64,000 bases of DNA from HGM04593 sp045646965 (GTDB taxonomy: Bacteria > Bacteroidota > Bacteroidia > Bacteroidales > Bacteroidaceae), in assembly GCA_045646965.1 (NCBI GenBank), contig JAZRLR010000012.1:8174-72173 (forward strand), read 5' to 3'. Under the pieces are notes generated by a model. It searched no databases, had not been told where the DNA came from, and was given only the letters and a program-made list of their open reading frames with translations. Made by a program: the position numbers and the translations under genes. Positions 53,288 through 61,796 of the stretch are shown here, piece after piece. Every line of letters starts with the position of its first letter. Positions within the stretch are counted from its first letter, which is position 1.

Positions 53288-55054
53288 ATGAACGATAAAT
53301 TTAATCTGCACGCCGACTATGCGGCGTTGCACGCAAAATATCCCGCGGGGCTGCCCCGTCCCGTGATAGGCATAACAGCCAACTTTTCCGACGAACGCCT
53401 TGCCACTCTTGCCGAGGGCTACTACCGCTCGGTGCTTGAGGCGGGCGGTGTGCCTGTGATAATTCCTCCCTATCCCTGTCGCGAAGCGCTCCTCGAGACG
53501 CTCTCCTGCCTTGACGCCGTTGTGCTGTCGGGCGGTGCCGACATCGACCCCCGATATATGGGCGAAGAGCCCGACTACAATCTTCTGCACACCATAAACC
53601 CCGCGCGTGACGAGCAGGAACTTATGCTTGCGCTGCTTGCGTGTAACAGAGGGCTGCCCATCCTGGGCATCTGCCGCGGTGTGCAGACACTTGCCGCAGC
53701 ATTGGGAGGCTCGGTACATCAGGATATATATGCGGCTCTTGGCGACGGGCTGCTCAACCACGACCAGAGCGAGGAGCGCGGCGTGGCTACCCATTGGGTA
53801 AATTTAGAAAAGGAGAGCCGTCTTGCCTGCATCTTCGGTAGCGAGAGGCTCTTTGTAAATACATTTCATCACCAGGCGGTGAACCGCGTGCCGCAGGGCT
53901 TCAAGGTGACAGCTACCTCGCCCGACGGTGTAATTGAGGCTATTGAGGCCATCGACGGGCGTCCCATAATAGGCGTGCAGTGGCACCCCGAGACATTTAT
54001 TCTCAAAGAGGGAAATCGCTGTATGCTGCCGCTCTTCTCGTGGCTTGTGGAGGAGGCTGCGCTCTATCGCGCCACGGGGGATATTCACCGCCGCATCCTC
54101 TCTTTGGACTCTCACTGCGACACGCCTATGCTCTTCGGCACAGGATACAAACTCGAGGAGCGTTCGCAGGTGGCACTTGTCGATTTGCACAAGATGCACG
54201 AAGGCCTCCTCGACGCCGTCACAATGGTCGCTTATATAAGACAGGAGGCGCGTGACGACGCCTCACTCGCGGCAGCCACAGCCAAGGCCGACGGCCTGCT
54301 GCGCGGCATAGAGGAACGCGTGGAAAAGAACGCCCCCTTTGTGGAAATTACCGACAACCCTTGCGCCGTGGCCGAAATAAAGCGCCGCGGTAAAAAAGTT
54401 ATAATGCTCGGCATTGAGAACGGGTATGCCATAGGCAAGGATATTTCAAATGTAGAGCGCTACCGCCGTCGCGGAGTGGTCTATATGACGCTCTGTCACA
54501 ATGGCGACAACGATATATGCGACTCGGCAAAGGGGGGCAGCGAGCACAGCGGCCTCTCGTCCTATGGCCGCGAGGTGGTGCGTGAGATGAACCGCGTGGG
54601 TATGCTCATCGACCTCTCCCACGCTGCCGAGAGTACCTTCTACGACACACTCGAGTGCAGCCTGCACCCCGTTGTGTGCTCACACTCGTCGTGCCGCGCG
54701 CTGTGCAACCACCCCCGTAACCTCACCGACGAGCAGATGCGTGCCCTCGCAGCCAAAGGCGGAGTGGTGCAGGTGACTATGTACGGCGGTTTTCTGCGCG
54801 AAGAGGGCGAAGCTACCCTCGATGATTTTATGCGCCATCTGTGTCACGCCATAGAGGTGGCGGGCATCGACCACGTCGGCATAGGTACCGACTTCGACGG
54901 CGACGGCAAAGTGGCAGGTTGCAGCGACGCCTCACAGCTGCGCAATGTCACACGCGAACTGTTGCGCCGAGGCTTTGCCGAGCCCGAAATAGAAAAAATA
55001 TGGGGCGGTAACTGGCTTCGCGTGATGCAGCAGGTACAAAAAATGGCAGAATAA
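53288..55054 (+). CDS. Fusion of class I glutamine-amidotransferase-like hydrolase (C26) and membrane-dipeptidase-like (M19) domains
   Basis: 588 residues from the ATG at 53288; the upstream extension in frame contains the promoter. Residues about 15-275 are a PuuD-like gamma-glutamyl hydrolase domain: nucleophile Cys in G-I-C-R-G-V-Q and catalytic His-Glu in V-Q-W-H-P-E. Residues about 295-585 are an M19 renal dipeptidase domain with zinc ligands in D-S-H-C-D-T-P, G-I-E-N-G-Y-A, C-S-H-S-S-C-R and N-H-P-R-N, plus G-I-G-T-D-F-D-G. Together they could split gamma-glutamyl bonds and then dipeptides, for instance in glutathione or peptidoglycan fragments. No signal peptide is seen, so it is cytoplasmic. 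Substrate is inference. Confidence 0.88.
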   Translation: MNDKFNLHADYAALHAKYPAGLPRPVIGITANFSDERLATLAEGYYRSVLEAGGVPVIIPPYPCREALLETLSCLDAVVLSGGADIDPRYMGEEPDYNLLHTINPARDEQELMLALLACNRGLPILGICRGVQTLAAALGGSVHQDIYAALGDGLLNHDQSEERGVATHWVNLEKESRLACIFGSERLFVNTFHHQAVNRVPQGFKVTATSPDGVIEAIEAIDGRPIIGVQWHPETFILKEGNRCMLPLFSWLVEEAALYRATGDIHRRILSLDSHCDTPMLFGTGYKLEERSQVALVDLHKMHEGLLDAVTMVAYIRQEARDDASLAAATAKADGLLRGIEERVEKNAPFVEITDNPCAVAEIKRRGKKVIMLGIENGYAIGKDISNVERYRRRGVVYMTLCHNGDNDICDSAKGGSEHSGLSSYGREVVREMNRVGMLIDLSHAAESTFYDTLECSLHPVVCSHSSCRALCNHPRNLTDEQMRALAAKGGVVQVTMYGGFLREEGEATLDDFMRHLCHAIEVAGIDHVGIGTDFDGDGKVAGCSDASQLRNVTRELLRRGFAEPEIEKIWGGNWLRVMQQVQKMAE

Positions 55055-55127
55055 CCCTCTTTTGAGCCCCTTGTGGCCTGCTTTATGAAGAATTTTAAAA
55101 AATATCGATATTTTTTTCGAAAGATAG

Positions 55128-55157
55128 TTGCATATTAGTAAAAAAGTAGTACCTTTG
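55128..55157 (+). promoter_or_regulatory. Consensus promoter for tRNA-Pro
   Basis: TTG (55128-55130) and TACCTTTG (55150-55157) are 19 bases apart, matching the Bacteroides consensus. A 20-bp perfect AT palindrome (55097-55116, AAAAAATATC/GATATTTTTT) lies just upstream. Confidence 0.8.
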
Positions 55158-55184
55158 CACTCGCAAACAGACATAATAATGTCA

Positions 55185-55259
55185 CGGGATGTAGCTCAGT
55201 CCGGTTAGAGTACGCGTCTGGGGGGCGTGTGGTCGCTGGTTCGAATCCAGTCATCCCGA
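55185..55259 (+). tRNA. tRNA-Pro (GGG anticodon)
   Basis: 75 bases with discriminator A. The acceptor CGGGATG pairs with CATCCCG. The D-arm begins TAGCTCAG. The anticodon stem CGCGT/GCGTG has a loop CTGGGGG with U33 and anticodon GGG. The T-arm is GCTGG-TTCGAAT-CCAGT. The CCA end is not encoded, as in many Bacteroidota. It is a single gene with its own promoter and terminator at the start of an AT-rich region. tRNA genes are common integration sites. Confidence 0.95.
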
Positions 55260-55261
55260 CG

Positions 55262-55303
55262 GAAAAAGGCTTTACAAGAAATTGTGAAGCCTTTTCTGTT
55301 TTT
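55262..55303 (+). terminator. Terminator after tRNA-Pro
   Basis: AAAAGGCTTTACA and TGTGAAGCCTTTT form the stem (one G-U or mismatch), followed by CTGTTTTTA. Confidence 0.85.
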
Positions 55304-55375
55304 ATGTGCGTTTAGCCTGATTTACAACGCGAATTGATTTCACTCCCTCCAAAAATATAGAAGGGATTTATCGGC

Positions 55376-55636
55376 TCACCTGCAAAAGTTGGGGGGATAA
55401 TATAAAAATATTATCTTCTCCAGCAACTCACTCAATTCAATTTCGATGCAGAGTCCACTTTTCAACTCGACTCCACAATAGTTACAGAGTCGCTCTACAT
55501 CGTCTTTGAATTGTCTCGGTATAATCACTGCTGTATTCTCTTTTTCAACGATTTCACTTGGAGTAATACTACTATCCAAGCGCCCTTTCTGCAATTCTGA
55601 ACCACAAAATAGGTTGTATAGATTCTTTATTAACAT
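55376..55636 (-). CDS. Possible small protein, unknown
   Basis: 86 residues with an ATG start, no recognised family, no signal peptide. The middle carries A-V-I-I-P-R-Q-F-K-D-D-V-E-R-L and a C-N-Y-C pair, and the end is a helix (I-E-L-S-E-L-L-E-K-I-I-F). It could be the C-terminal remnant of a larger protein from a mobile element. The region 55304-55775 otherwise holds only AT-rich sequence. Confidence 0.35.
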   Translation of the reverse strand: MLIKNLYNLFCGSELQKGRLDSSITPSEIVEKENTAVIIPRQFKDDVERLCNYCGVELKSGLCIEIELSELLEKIIFLYYPPNFCR

Positions 55637-55775
55637 TATGTGTTTTAATACATCTATTAGGGTTTGGGCGGAATTGGACTGCGTTTTGTCGATTTGGGCG
55701 AGAATATATACAAATAAAAAAACGATACAAGAGAGTTAGTCTTGCATCGCTTTTTGAGATAAATATTAAGTGTTC

Positions 55776-58700
55776 TTACTTTATAAAAACCTTTTTGCCG
55801 TTAATAATATAAATACCACGAGTAAGATTCTCTATATCTGTAATCCGCATACCATTTAGATTGTACACCGCGTTTTCTTCAAGATCTAATTCTATGGCAT
55901 TTATGCTAGTTGTATCAACTATTGTTATATGACCATTGACTAATATATATTCATAATTATTGTCATATCCACCATCTAAAATTATTTCATAAGTCCCTGG
56001 CAATGTTTCACCTGTGGCATCACAAATTATTTGTGGTAATTCATCAAGAACGCTTTCACCTTCATTATTTACAAAACCATCATACGACATTGTAAATTGA
56101 GGGACAGCCTCCATATAATTTATGCTCTTATCTTCAGCAGTTATAACAAGCGGAGCTTTTTCTATATTAACAATAGCATAATTACGACCATCATCGTAAG
56201 AATAAATAATATCATAATTATTATCTTCACCACCCGTTACGGCCATTTTATAAGTTCCTGCTGGTGTTTTTTGATTTACATCACATACAATATTAGGAAC
56301 AACATCAAGAATGCTTATATCGTCGTTGCCTTTGAAGCCCTCATATTTTATTTGATGTTTATGTTCTGCACCATATACACTTTCTACATCTTCAACAGAC
56401 ACAGTCAACGGTGCTTTTTGAATAATTAAAAAACCTTCCTTATATTCAAAGTCATAGTTAATTGCATTAGCGCCTTCGACTGTTATAATGTATTCACCAA
56501 CATTGCTCATTGTTTTGGCTTTGGTAAATGCAACTGCTTTACTTAATAAAACATTCTCATTATCGTTGTTCTTAAAACCATTATAGGTAATTGGAATAAT
56601 AGGATTTTTTTCACCATATGTTTTCGACATATTACTTGGCTCTACTGTTATTAGAGCCTTTTCAATTGTCAATTTAGCATTCTTAATATCAAAAACATAA
56701 TTCTTATCTACGACACGGTTTATTGTTATATCATATTCTCCCACGTTGCTTAATTCTGTTGCAGAACTAATAGCTACGGGAATAACATCCAAGTCTTCTT
56801 TTGTCTCGTCGTTTACAAATCCGGAAAATGCGATATTAAATTGGGGGTTTTTATCACCATACAAACGTGTTGCATTAAATGTTTTTGCTGTCAAAGTCGC
56901 TTTATTAATTACGACATTCGTCTGTGTCTCAGCCTTTTCATAGTTTGTTGAACCTTTTTGTAACGCAGTTATTGTGACTTCACCAGCGCCTCTTATCGTT
57001 GCGGTTCTTCCATTGATAGTTAAAACTGAGGCATTTGAAGATGTCAAAATCACTGGCTGATTGTTATTTGTTACAATTTCAAATTCAAAAGGTTCATCGC
57101 CGTATGTTTTTTCTTCAATAGGTAAAATTTTAATTATTTGTTTTGCTTTATTTACAACAAGTTCCCTTTCTACAGGAGTTGCCGTGTAATAATTATTATC
57201 GCCAGCACAAGATGCTGTAATGATGCAACTACCACTGCCAACTATTGTAAGGATATTACCGGATATTGTTGCAACAGCCTCGTCTGAACTCTCAAAAAAG
57301 ACCTCTTTTGATGAACTTACTATTGCATTTAATTCTATTGATTCGTCTCCAAAAGTAACTACAGGCAGTTCATTAAATGTTATTACTTGTGCTATTTTTG
57401 ATACAGTTAATGTTTGTGTAACAGATGTTGCGGCATTATAATAATCATCGCCACTTTGAGTCGCGGTAATATTTGCAACACCCGCATTCTTTATACTTAC
57501 AATATTACCATTAATTGTGGCTACTCTTTCATTATCACTTGTATAACTTATAGAAAGCCCCTTGTCGGTGGTTTTGGGTAACGCAAAGTCTTCGTCACCA
57601 TAATTCTTTGTAGCGAGTTCATACCATTCTATTTTTTGTTCTGCCTTATTCACAATTAAGGTTCGCTCTATACTTTGGGCCGACGAATAATTCTTGTTAC
57701 CATTTTGAGTTGCTTTAATCGTGGTTACTCCTGGTTTTACAATTGTTATTATATTGCCATCAACAGTTGCGACATCTGTATTACTTGATATATATGTAAT
57801 TTTAAGGTTTTTATTTGTAAATTGATTGAGTTCTATTTGAGCATCTCCATACACAACATTGCCAAACGGATTAAATGTTATCGATTGTGCTTGACGATTA
57901 ACCGTGAAGCTACGAGATACAGGTGCCGCAGCATAATGATGCTCATCACCTTGCTGATTGGCTATAATATCCGTAGTACCGGCTCCCACAATTGTAACCG
58001 TATTGCCTTCAATTGTAGCAACATTGGTATTTGTACTCTGATAGCTTATGCTTAGACCTTTATCTGTTGTTGCAGGCAATGTAAAAGGTAGGTCTTCGTA
58101 TGTTCTATCTTGCAACTCATCAAAAATTATTGTCTGCGAAATCTTTTTTACAATAAGTTTACGGGAGACATAAGAAGCCTCTAGATAGTCATCATTTCCA
58201 GATTGTGTCGCAATGATATTCGTTTCTCCAGGTTCTTTAATAGTCACAATGTTACCATCTATAGTTGCAACATTGCTGTTTGTACTCTGATAGTTTATTG
58301 TCAGCCCTTTATCCGTTGTTGTCGGAAGCGTAAATGGTAAATCGCCGTATGTTTTTGTTTCAATTTCCGGGAAAGTAATAACTTGAGGGCACTTGCTGAC
58401 AACGATTGTAGACGTGCTTGAATTTATACTACTTACAGGGTTGCTTACTACACAATAGTATTTTCCTGCGTCTTTCATCTTAATTGCAGATATAGAGTAT
58501 GTATTGTTTGTTGCACCTTCTATGGCATTATCATTATGCATCCATTGATAAGTGTATCCATCATCTAGCACATTAAGAGTGAATGTTACACTTTCATCAA
58601 CAGTTTTTGTTTCATTCGCAGGTGCCGTAGCAATAACTTCAGGAACAGGGTCGTAATAATTTATTGTCAGTATATTGCTATATGTGCCATCTGCTTTTAA

Positions 58701-59741
58701 CACACGATAGAGCACTTCACCTCGTTCAGGGTCTGTTTCTGTGTAACAATACTCCTCACATTCAATATTTGTCCAACTTGCTCCGCCGTCTCTACTATAC
58801 TCCCAACGAGAAATAGCACCTATTATATCTGGCATATATAATTTAACAGGTTGATGTGCGGGATTGTTTGGTTGATTGAACTCTACATAATTTGCGAATT
58901 TACTCCAAGCTGTAGCCAATTTATAAGCAGTTGATGAACCATAAGGAATGTATAAAGTGATATTAGAAGTATTGCTGAAAGCATTTTCACTGATACTTGG
59001 TGGCGTTGATGATAAAACAACCAATTCCGATAATGATGTCTCTTTAAAAGCATAATCTCCAATGCTTTTAACACTGCTTGGGATTGCAACGCTTGTGAGG
59101 CTGCTACACCCTCTGAACGCATATTCACCGATGCTGGTTACGCTCGCAGGGATTGTTACGCTTGTAAGGTTGGAGCAACCGGAGAAGGCGCCTGGTTTAA
59201 TTTTTGTTACACCATTGGGAATAACAAGGTTGGTTACTTTCTCTCCATTTAAATAGAGGTTAAAATTTGTATTTGTTGACTTAAAATCAATATTACACCA
59301 AGCAGCAAGGTCGCTTATATGTACCTCTTTGAGGCCGGTGCAACCATAGAACGCAAACTTTCCTATGCTTGTTACACTATTTGGGATTGTTACACTTATG
59401 AGGCTGGAGCTACCCTCGAACGCTCTGCTTTCTATACTTGTTACGCTGTTTGGGATTGTTACACTTGTGAGGCTGGAGCAACCAGAGAACGCATAATTAC
59501 CTATGCATATAACACTGTAAGTTCTTCCGTCGTAAGTTACAGTAGATGGAATGGAAACTGTGCCACTGTAGCTTTTGCCAATCCCACTACCACTAGTGTC
59601 GTAGATAACAGCCACGGTTTTTGCCGTAGCATCGATGATACCGTAATAAATGCCGCCTGTATAAAAGCTGTAGGCACTTACGTTAGTCGCTACTATTAAT
59701 AAAAACGCTACAAAAAAAGTTTTTAATAAGTTTGTTCTCAT
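55776..59741 (-). CDS. Giant surface protein: BspA-type LRR, Ig-like and MBG repeats, type IX-like C-terminus
   Basis: 1321 residues. Sec signal at 1-23 (V-A-T-N-V-S-A). Residues about 76-290 are BspA/LRR_5 repeats (S-L-T-S-V-T-I-P-N-S-V-T-S-I). An Ig-like domain follows at about 370-448 (Y-T-Y-Q-W-M-H-N-D and D-A-G-K-Y-Y-C). Next come about six Ig/Big-like repeats of some 80 residues (Q-V-I-T-F onward), each with V-A-T-I-x-G-N. Four MBG-type repeats with Y-G-D/E-K-N-P motifs follow. The end L-N-G-M-R-I-T-D-I-E-N-L-T-R-G-I-Y-I-I-N-G matches type IX sorting tails. Probably an adhesin on the cell surface; binding partner unknown. It starts 18 bases after the lipase-like gene. Confidence 0.85.
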   Translation of the reverse strand: MRTNLLKTFFVAFLLIVATNVSAYSFYTGGIYYGIIDATAKTVAVIYDTSGSGIGKSYSGTVSIPSTVTYDGRTYSVICIGNYAFSGCSSLTSVTIPNSVTSIESRAFEGSSSLISVTIPNSVTSIGKFAFYGCTGLKEVHISDLAAWCNIDFKSTNTNFNLYLNGEKVTNLVIPNGVTKIKPGAFSGCSNLTSVTIPASVTSIGEYAFRGCSSLTSVAIPSSVKSIGDYAFKETSLSELVVLSSTPPSISENAFSNTSNITLYIPYGSSTAYKLATAWSKFANYVEFNQPNNPAHQPVKLYMPDIIGAISRWEYSRDGGASWTNIECEEYCYTETDPERGEVLYRVLKADGTYSNILTINYYDPVPEVIATAPANETKTVDESVTFTLNVLDDGYTYQWMHNDNAIEGATNNTYSISAIKMKDAGKYYCVVSNPVSSINSSTSTIVVSKCPQVITFPEIETKTYGDLPFTLPTTTDKGLTINYQSTNSNVATIDGNIVTIKEPGETNIIATQSGNDDYLEASYVSRKLIVKKISQTIIFDELQDRTYEDLPFTLPATTDKGLSISYQSTNTNVATIEGNTVTIVGAGTTDIIANQQGDEHHYAAAPVSRSFTVNRQAQSITFNPFGNVVYGDAQIELNQFTNKNLKITYISSNTDVATVDGNIITIVKPGVTTIKATQNGNKNYSSAQSIERTLIVNKAEQKIEWYELATKNYGDEDFALPKTTDKGLSISYTSDNERVATINGNIVSIKNAGVANITATQSGDDYYNAATSVTQTLTVSKIAQVITFNELPVVTFGDESIELNAIVSSSKEVFFESSDEAVATISGNILTIVGSGSCIITASCAGDNNYYTATPVERELVVNKAKQIIKILPIEEKTYGDEPFEFEIVTNNNQPVILTSSNASVLTINGRTATIRGAGEVTITALQKGSTNYEKAETQTNVVINKATLTAKTFNATRLYGDKNPQFNIAFSGFVNDETKEDLDVIPVAISSATELSNVGEYDITINRVVDKNYVFDIKNAKLTIEKALITVEPSNMSKTYGEKNPIIPITYNGFKNNDNENVLLSKAVAFTKAKTMSNVGEYIITVEGANAINYDFEYKEGFLIIQKAPLTVSVEDVESVYGAEHKHQIKYEGFKGNDDISILDVVPNIVCDVNQKTPAGTYKMAVTGGEDNNYDIIYSYDDGRNYAIVNIEKAPLVITAEDKSINYMEAVPQFTMSYDGFVNNEGESVLDELPQIICDATGETLPGTYEIILDGGYDNNYEYILVNGHITIVDTTSINAIELDLEENAVYNLNGMRITDIENLTRGIYIINGKKVFIK
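58870..59520 (-). repeat. Tandem BspA leucine-rich repeat coding units
   Basis: Near-identical units of about 69 bases code for the LRR segment. For example, GTTACACTTGTGAGGCTGGA and GTTACGCTTGTAAGGTTGGA occur (plus-strand view) around 59460 and 59156. Such repeats can gain or lose units by recombination or slippage. Confidence 0.75.
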
Positions 59742-59759
59742 AAGTATATAAGTTTAAGA

Positions 59760-61094
59760 TTATAATCCCAATGATTTTTTTAAGGCTTTTCTACCATGAT
59801 TTGAACATATCAAACAAGTCGCTTTTGCAGTGTAAACATACCCCAGCAGTTTCCCAAGACAAGACACATAGTCCCATTCCAAACGATAATGAAAAATATT
59901 ATTTAAATTAACGCCAAATTTTTTAATCTTTTCAGATGATGCGTTAAACAAACCAGCAGAATTATAACAAAAGGCCTTTACTCTGTCATCTTGTGTAGCT
60001 GTTGCAAATTGAGCAAGCCCTCCACCCAAAGAATGCCCGCACACGACTATATTTTTATCAGGAGTATTATTTCTAATATGTTCAACAAGTCCTACTGCAT
60101 AAATATATCCAGGACTTAAATTTGCTGTTTGTGACAAATCTATTAAAATAGTTAATGGACGATTGCATATATCTGTTCCTCCAAACCCTATTGCAATCTC
60201 ATCGGTATAATTGTCCACAACTATTCCATAAACCATTTTATTGAAACAGAACTTGTTATTATCAATTTTATATTTTAGTTTTGGAGAATACCATCCTTCC
60301 TGTGATAATAGTTGTTGCTTAGGGTGATTTTTTAATTTCACGGTTTTTGTATAAGCACAATCAGCTATTATGAAATATTTAACAAATTCTTTATGTGGTA
60401 AAATACTTTTAGATATTTTACGTAATTTAAATAGTTTTATTAATGGAAATATATCTTCATAAATGGTCCTAAAAATTGATTTAGGTTTTAACGCAGATTT
60501 ACACTTTGATATATCTGTTTTTATAATCTGCAAAAAAGAAAAACAATCAATACCTAATTTTTGACAACCGAGACTTAATAATACAGACTCATTATTATTT
60601 TGATGAAAACTATTTATGACAGCATATATCCACTCTATAATATTTGAAATATTGCATAGACACTTTACTCCACCTGCAATAAACGATAATTCATTGTTAG
60701 TAACGCCTATTATTTTGTCTATTATTTTTATAATTTTTCCAATACCATTTTGGTCGGTAGATACATATTGATTAAAGAATCTTTTGAAATTAAAGAGGCA
60801 ACCATAAGCCATTTGCTTATATGTGGAAAAATTGTTTTCTTCTACAAGTAAATATGTATTTCTAATTTTCCTATATTTACGCAATGTGCTTTCATTAGTT
60901 TTCTGATAATCTTTAAAGCCAGTTTCAATTATATTTAAAATTTCATTGTGGACGTTACAAAAATCGTTGTATGCTTTGTTTAAGTCTTCTAGACTTGGGA
61001 TATCTTTGATTTCTTCCTTTTTCGGCAATTTTGAAAAATATTCATAAAAAATATTTTTCTCCTCATCGGTGCTATGACCTTGTTTCTCTTCCAT
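59760..61094 (-). CDS. Lipase-fold (class 3 lipase-like) alpha/beta hydrolase
   Basis: 444 residues from the ATG at 61094; a TTG seven codons upstream (61115) with GGAG seven bases before it is an alternative start. The last 140 residues form the hydrolase: nucleophile Ser355 in G-H-S-L-G-G-G, candidate Asp408 in E-W-D-Y-V-S and His433 in C-S-N-H-G. This Ser-Asp-His set fits lipase_3-like enzymes. The first 200 residues are helical and unrecognised. No signal peptide, so it acts in the cytoplasm or leaves by a non-Sec route. It is the first gene of a two-gene operon with the giant LRR/MBG protein. Role unknown; lipid or ester hydrolysis is inference. Confidence 0.75.
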   Translation of the reverse strand: MEEKQGHSTDEEKNIFYEYFSKLPKKEEIKDIPSLEDLNKAYNDFCNVHNEILNIIETGFKDYQKTNESTLRKYRKIRNTYLLVEENNFSTYKQMAYGCLFNFKRFFNQYVSTDQNGIGKIIKIIDKIIGVTNNELSFIAGGVKCLCNISNIIEWIYAVINSFHQNNNESVLLSLGCQKLGIDCFSFLQIIKTDISKCKSALKPKSIFRTIYEDIFPLIKLFKLRKISKSILPHKEFVKYFIIADCAYTKTVKLKNHPKQQLLSQEGWYSPKLKYKIDNNKFCFNKMVYGIVVDNYTDEIAIGFGGTDICNRPLTILIDLSQTANLSPGYIYAVGLVEHIRNNTPDKNIVVCGHSLGGGLAQFATATQDDRVKAFCYNSAGLFNASSEKIKKFGVNLNNIFHYRLEWDYVSCLGKLLGYVYTAKATCLICSNHGRKALKKSLGL

Positions 61095-61151
61095 AATAAT
61101 CAATTTTTCTGCCAACTCAAGTCTCCAAACTTTGGTTGTTTATAAAAGAGT

Positions 61152-61416
61152 ATAAAAACAAGAAAGACGTGAGACTTGTCGCCTTACGTCCATCAATTTG
61201 TAGGCATCGCCAAACGCCCTGACCAAATGAACTATGAAGAAACAATATTCCCACGCCGTGGAATATACACATAGCCTATGCGTAGAACACGCATAGACGG
61301 TATATACACAGAATGAGCATTGATTGCTCCGGTCCTTGGTCTTAAATTTTGGCGAATTTACAAATTGGGACTTAAAACAAAATGCTTTCTTGCGTCAGTG
61401 GATTTCTCCCCACTAA
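61152..61416 (-). ncRNA. Candidate structured RNA or leader upstream of the lipase-like gene
   Basis: On the minus strand a promoter at 61451-61422 is followed at once by a hairpin GTTAGTGG/CCACTGAC (61417-61394). Then come GAGCA/TGCTC, a perfect 8-bp hairpin CTATGCGT/ACGCATAG (61296-61276) and a hairpin of ATATTCCAC with GTGGGAATAT (61266-61245). A terminator-like hairpin (61190-61166) with a T-rich tail ends near 61152. The unit is about 265 nt, has both ends defined and lacks a good ORF. It may be a stand-alone RNA or a leader that attenuates the lipase-LRR operon, whose start is 60 bases on. Family not identified. Confidence 0.6.
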
Positions 61417-61421
61417 CATCG

Positions 61422-61451
61422 CAAAAATAGTGCAAACGAGCGAAAATCAAA
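61422..61451 (-). promoter_or_regulatory. Promoter for the structured RNA/lipase operon
   Basis: On the minus strand TTTG (61451-61448) and TATTTTTG (61429-61422) are 18 bases apart, close to the Bacteroides consensus. Confidence 0.65.
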
Positions 61452-61722
61452 TTTATTTGAAAGTTTCACAGCGAGTGTAGCCTATTTTCGCACAGGCAAA
61501 TATATACATTTTTTTACAATCAATGCTCTTTTGGAATATTATTTCTTCAATTATAAGGAAATGGAAACTTTTTCAGAGGGCAAAAAAAGAGAGTTTCACA
61601 GCTCTTCTAAAGTGTTATTCCCCATCTTTAATAAATTTTCGTTTCAATCGTAAATATGGAAAAATGTGAAAATAACCAACAAAACAAGGCGGATTATGTG
61701 AAAAGACTCGATTATCTCTGCA

Positions 61723-61769
61723 AAAAGGTTGTACTATTACAACCTTTTGAAAAACATTTATTATATTTG
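61723..61769 (+). promoter_or_regulatory. Perfect inverted repeat and -7 box upstream of fic
   Basis: AAAAGGTTGTA-CTAT-TACAACCTTTT (61723-61748) is a perfect 11-bp inverted repeat. TATATTTG (61762-61769) is a consensus -7 box 28 bases before the fic start. The repeat covers the expected -33 region, where no well-spaced TTTG exists, so it may be a regulator binding site. Confidence 0.6.
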
Positions 61770-61796
61770 CAGTGCTTAATATAAATATAAGTTCAT

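Noticed and set aside
61656..61784. 42-codon open frame just before fic, possible antitoxin
   Set aside because: It runs through the perfect inverted repeat and the -7 box of fic, has no family features, and the Fic protein already carries its own inhibitory motif.
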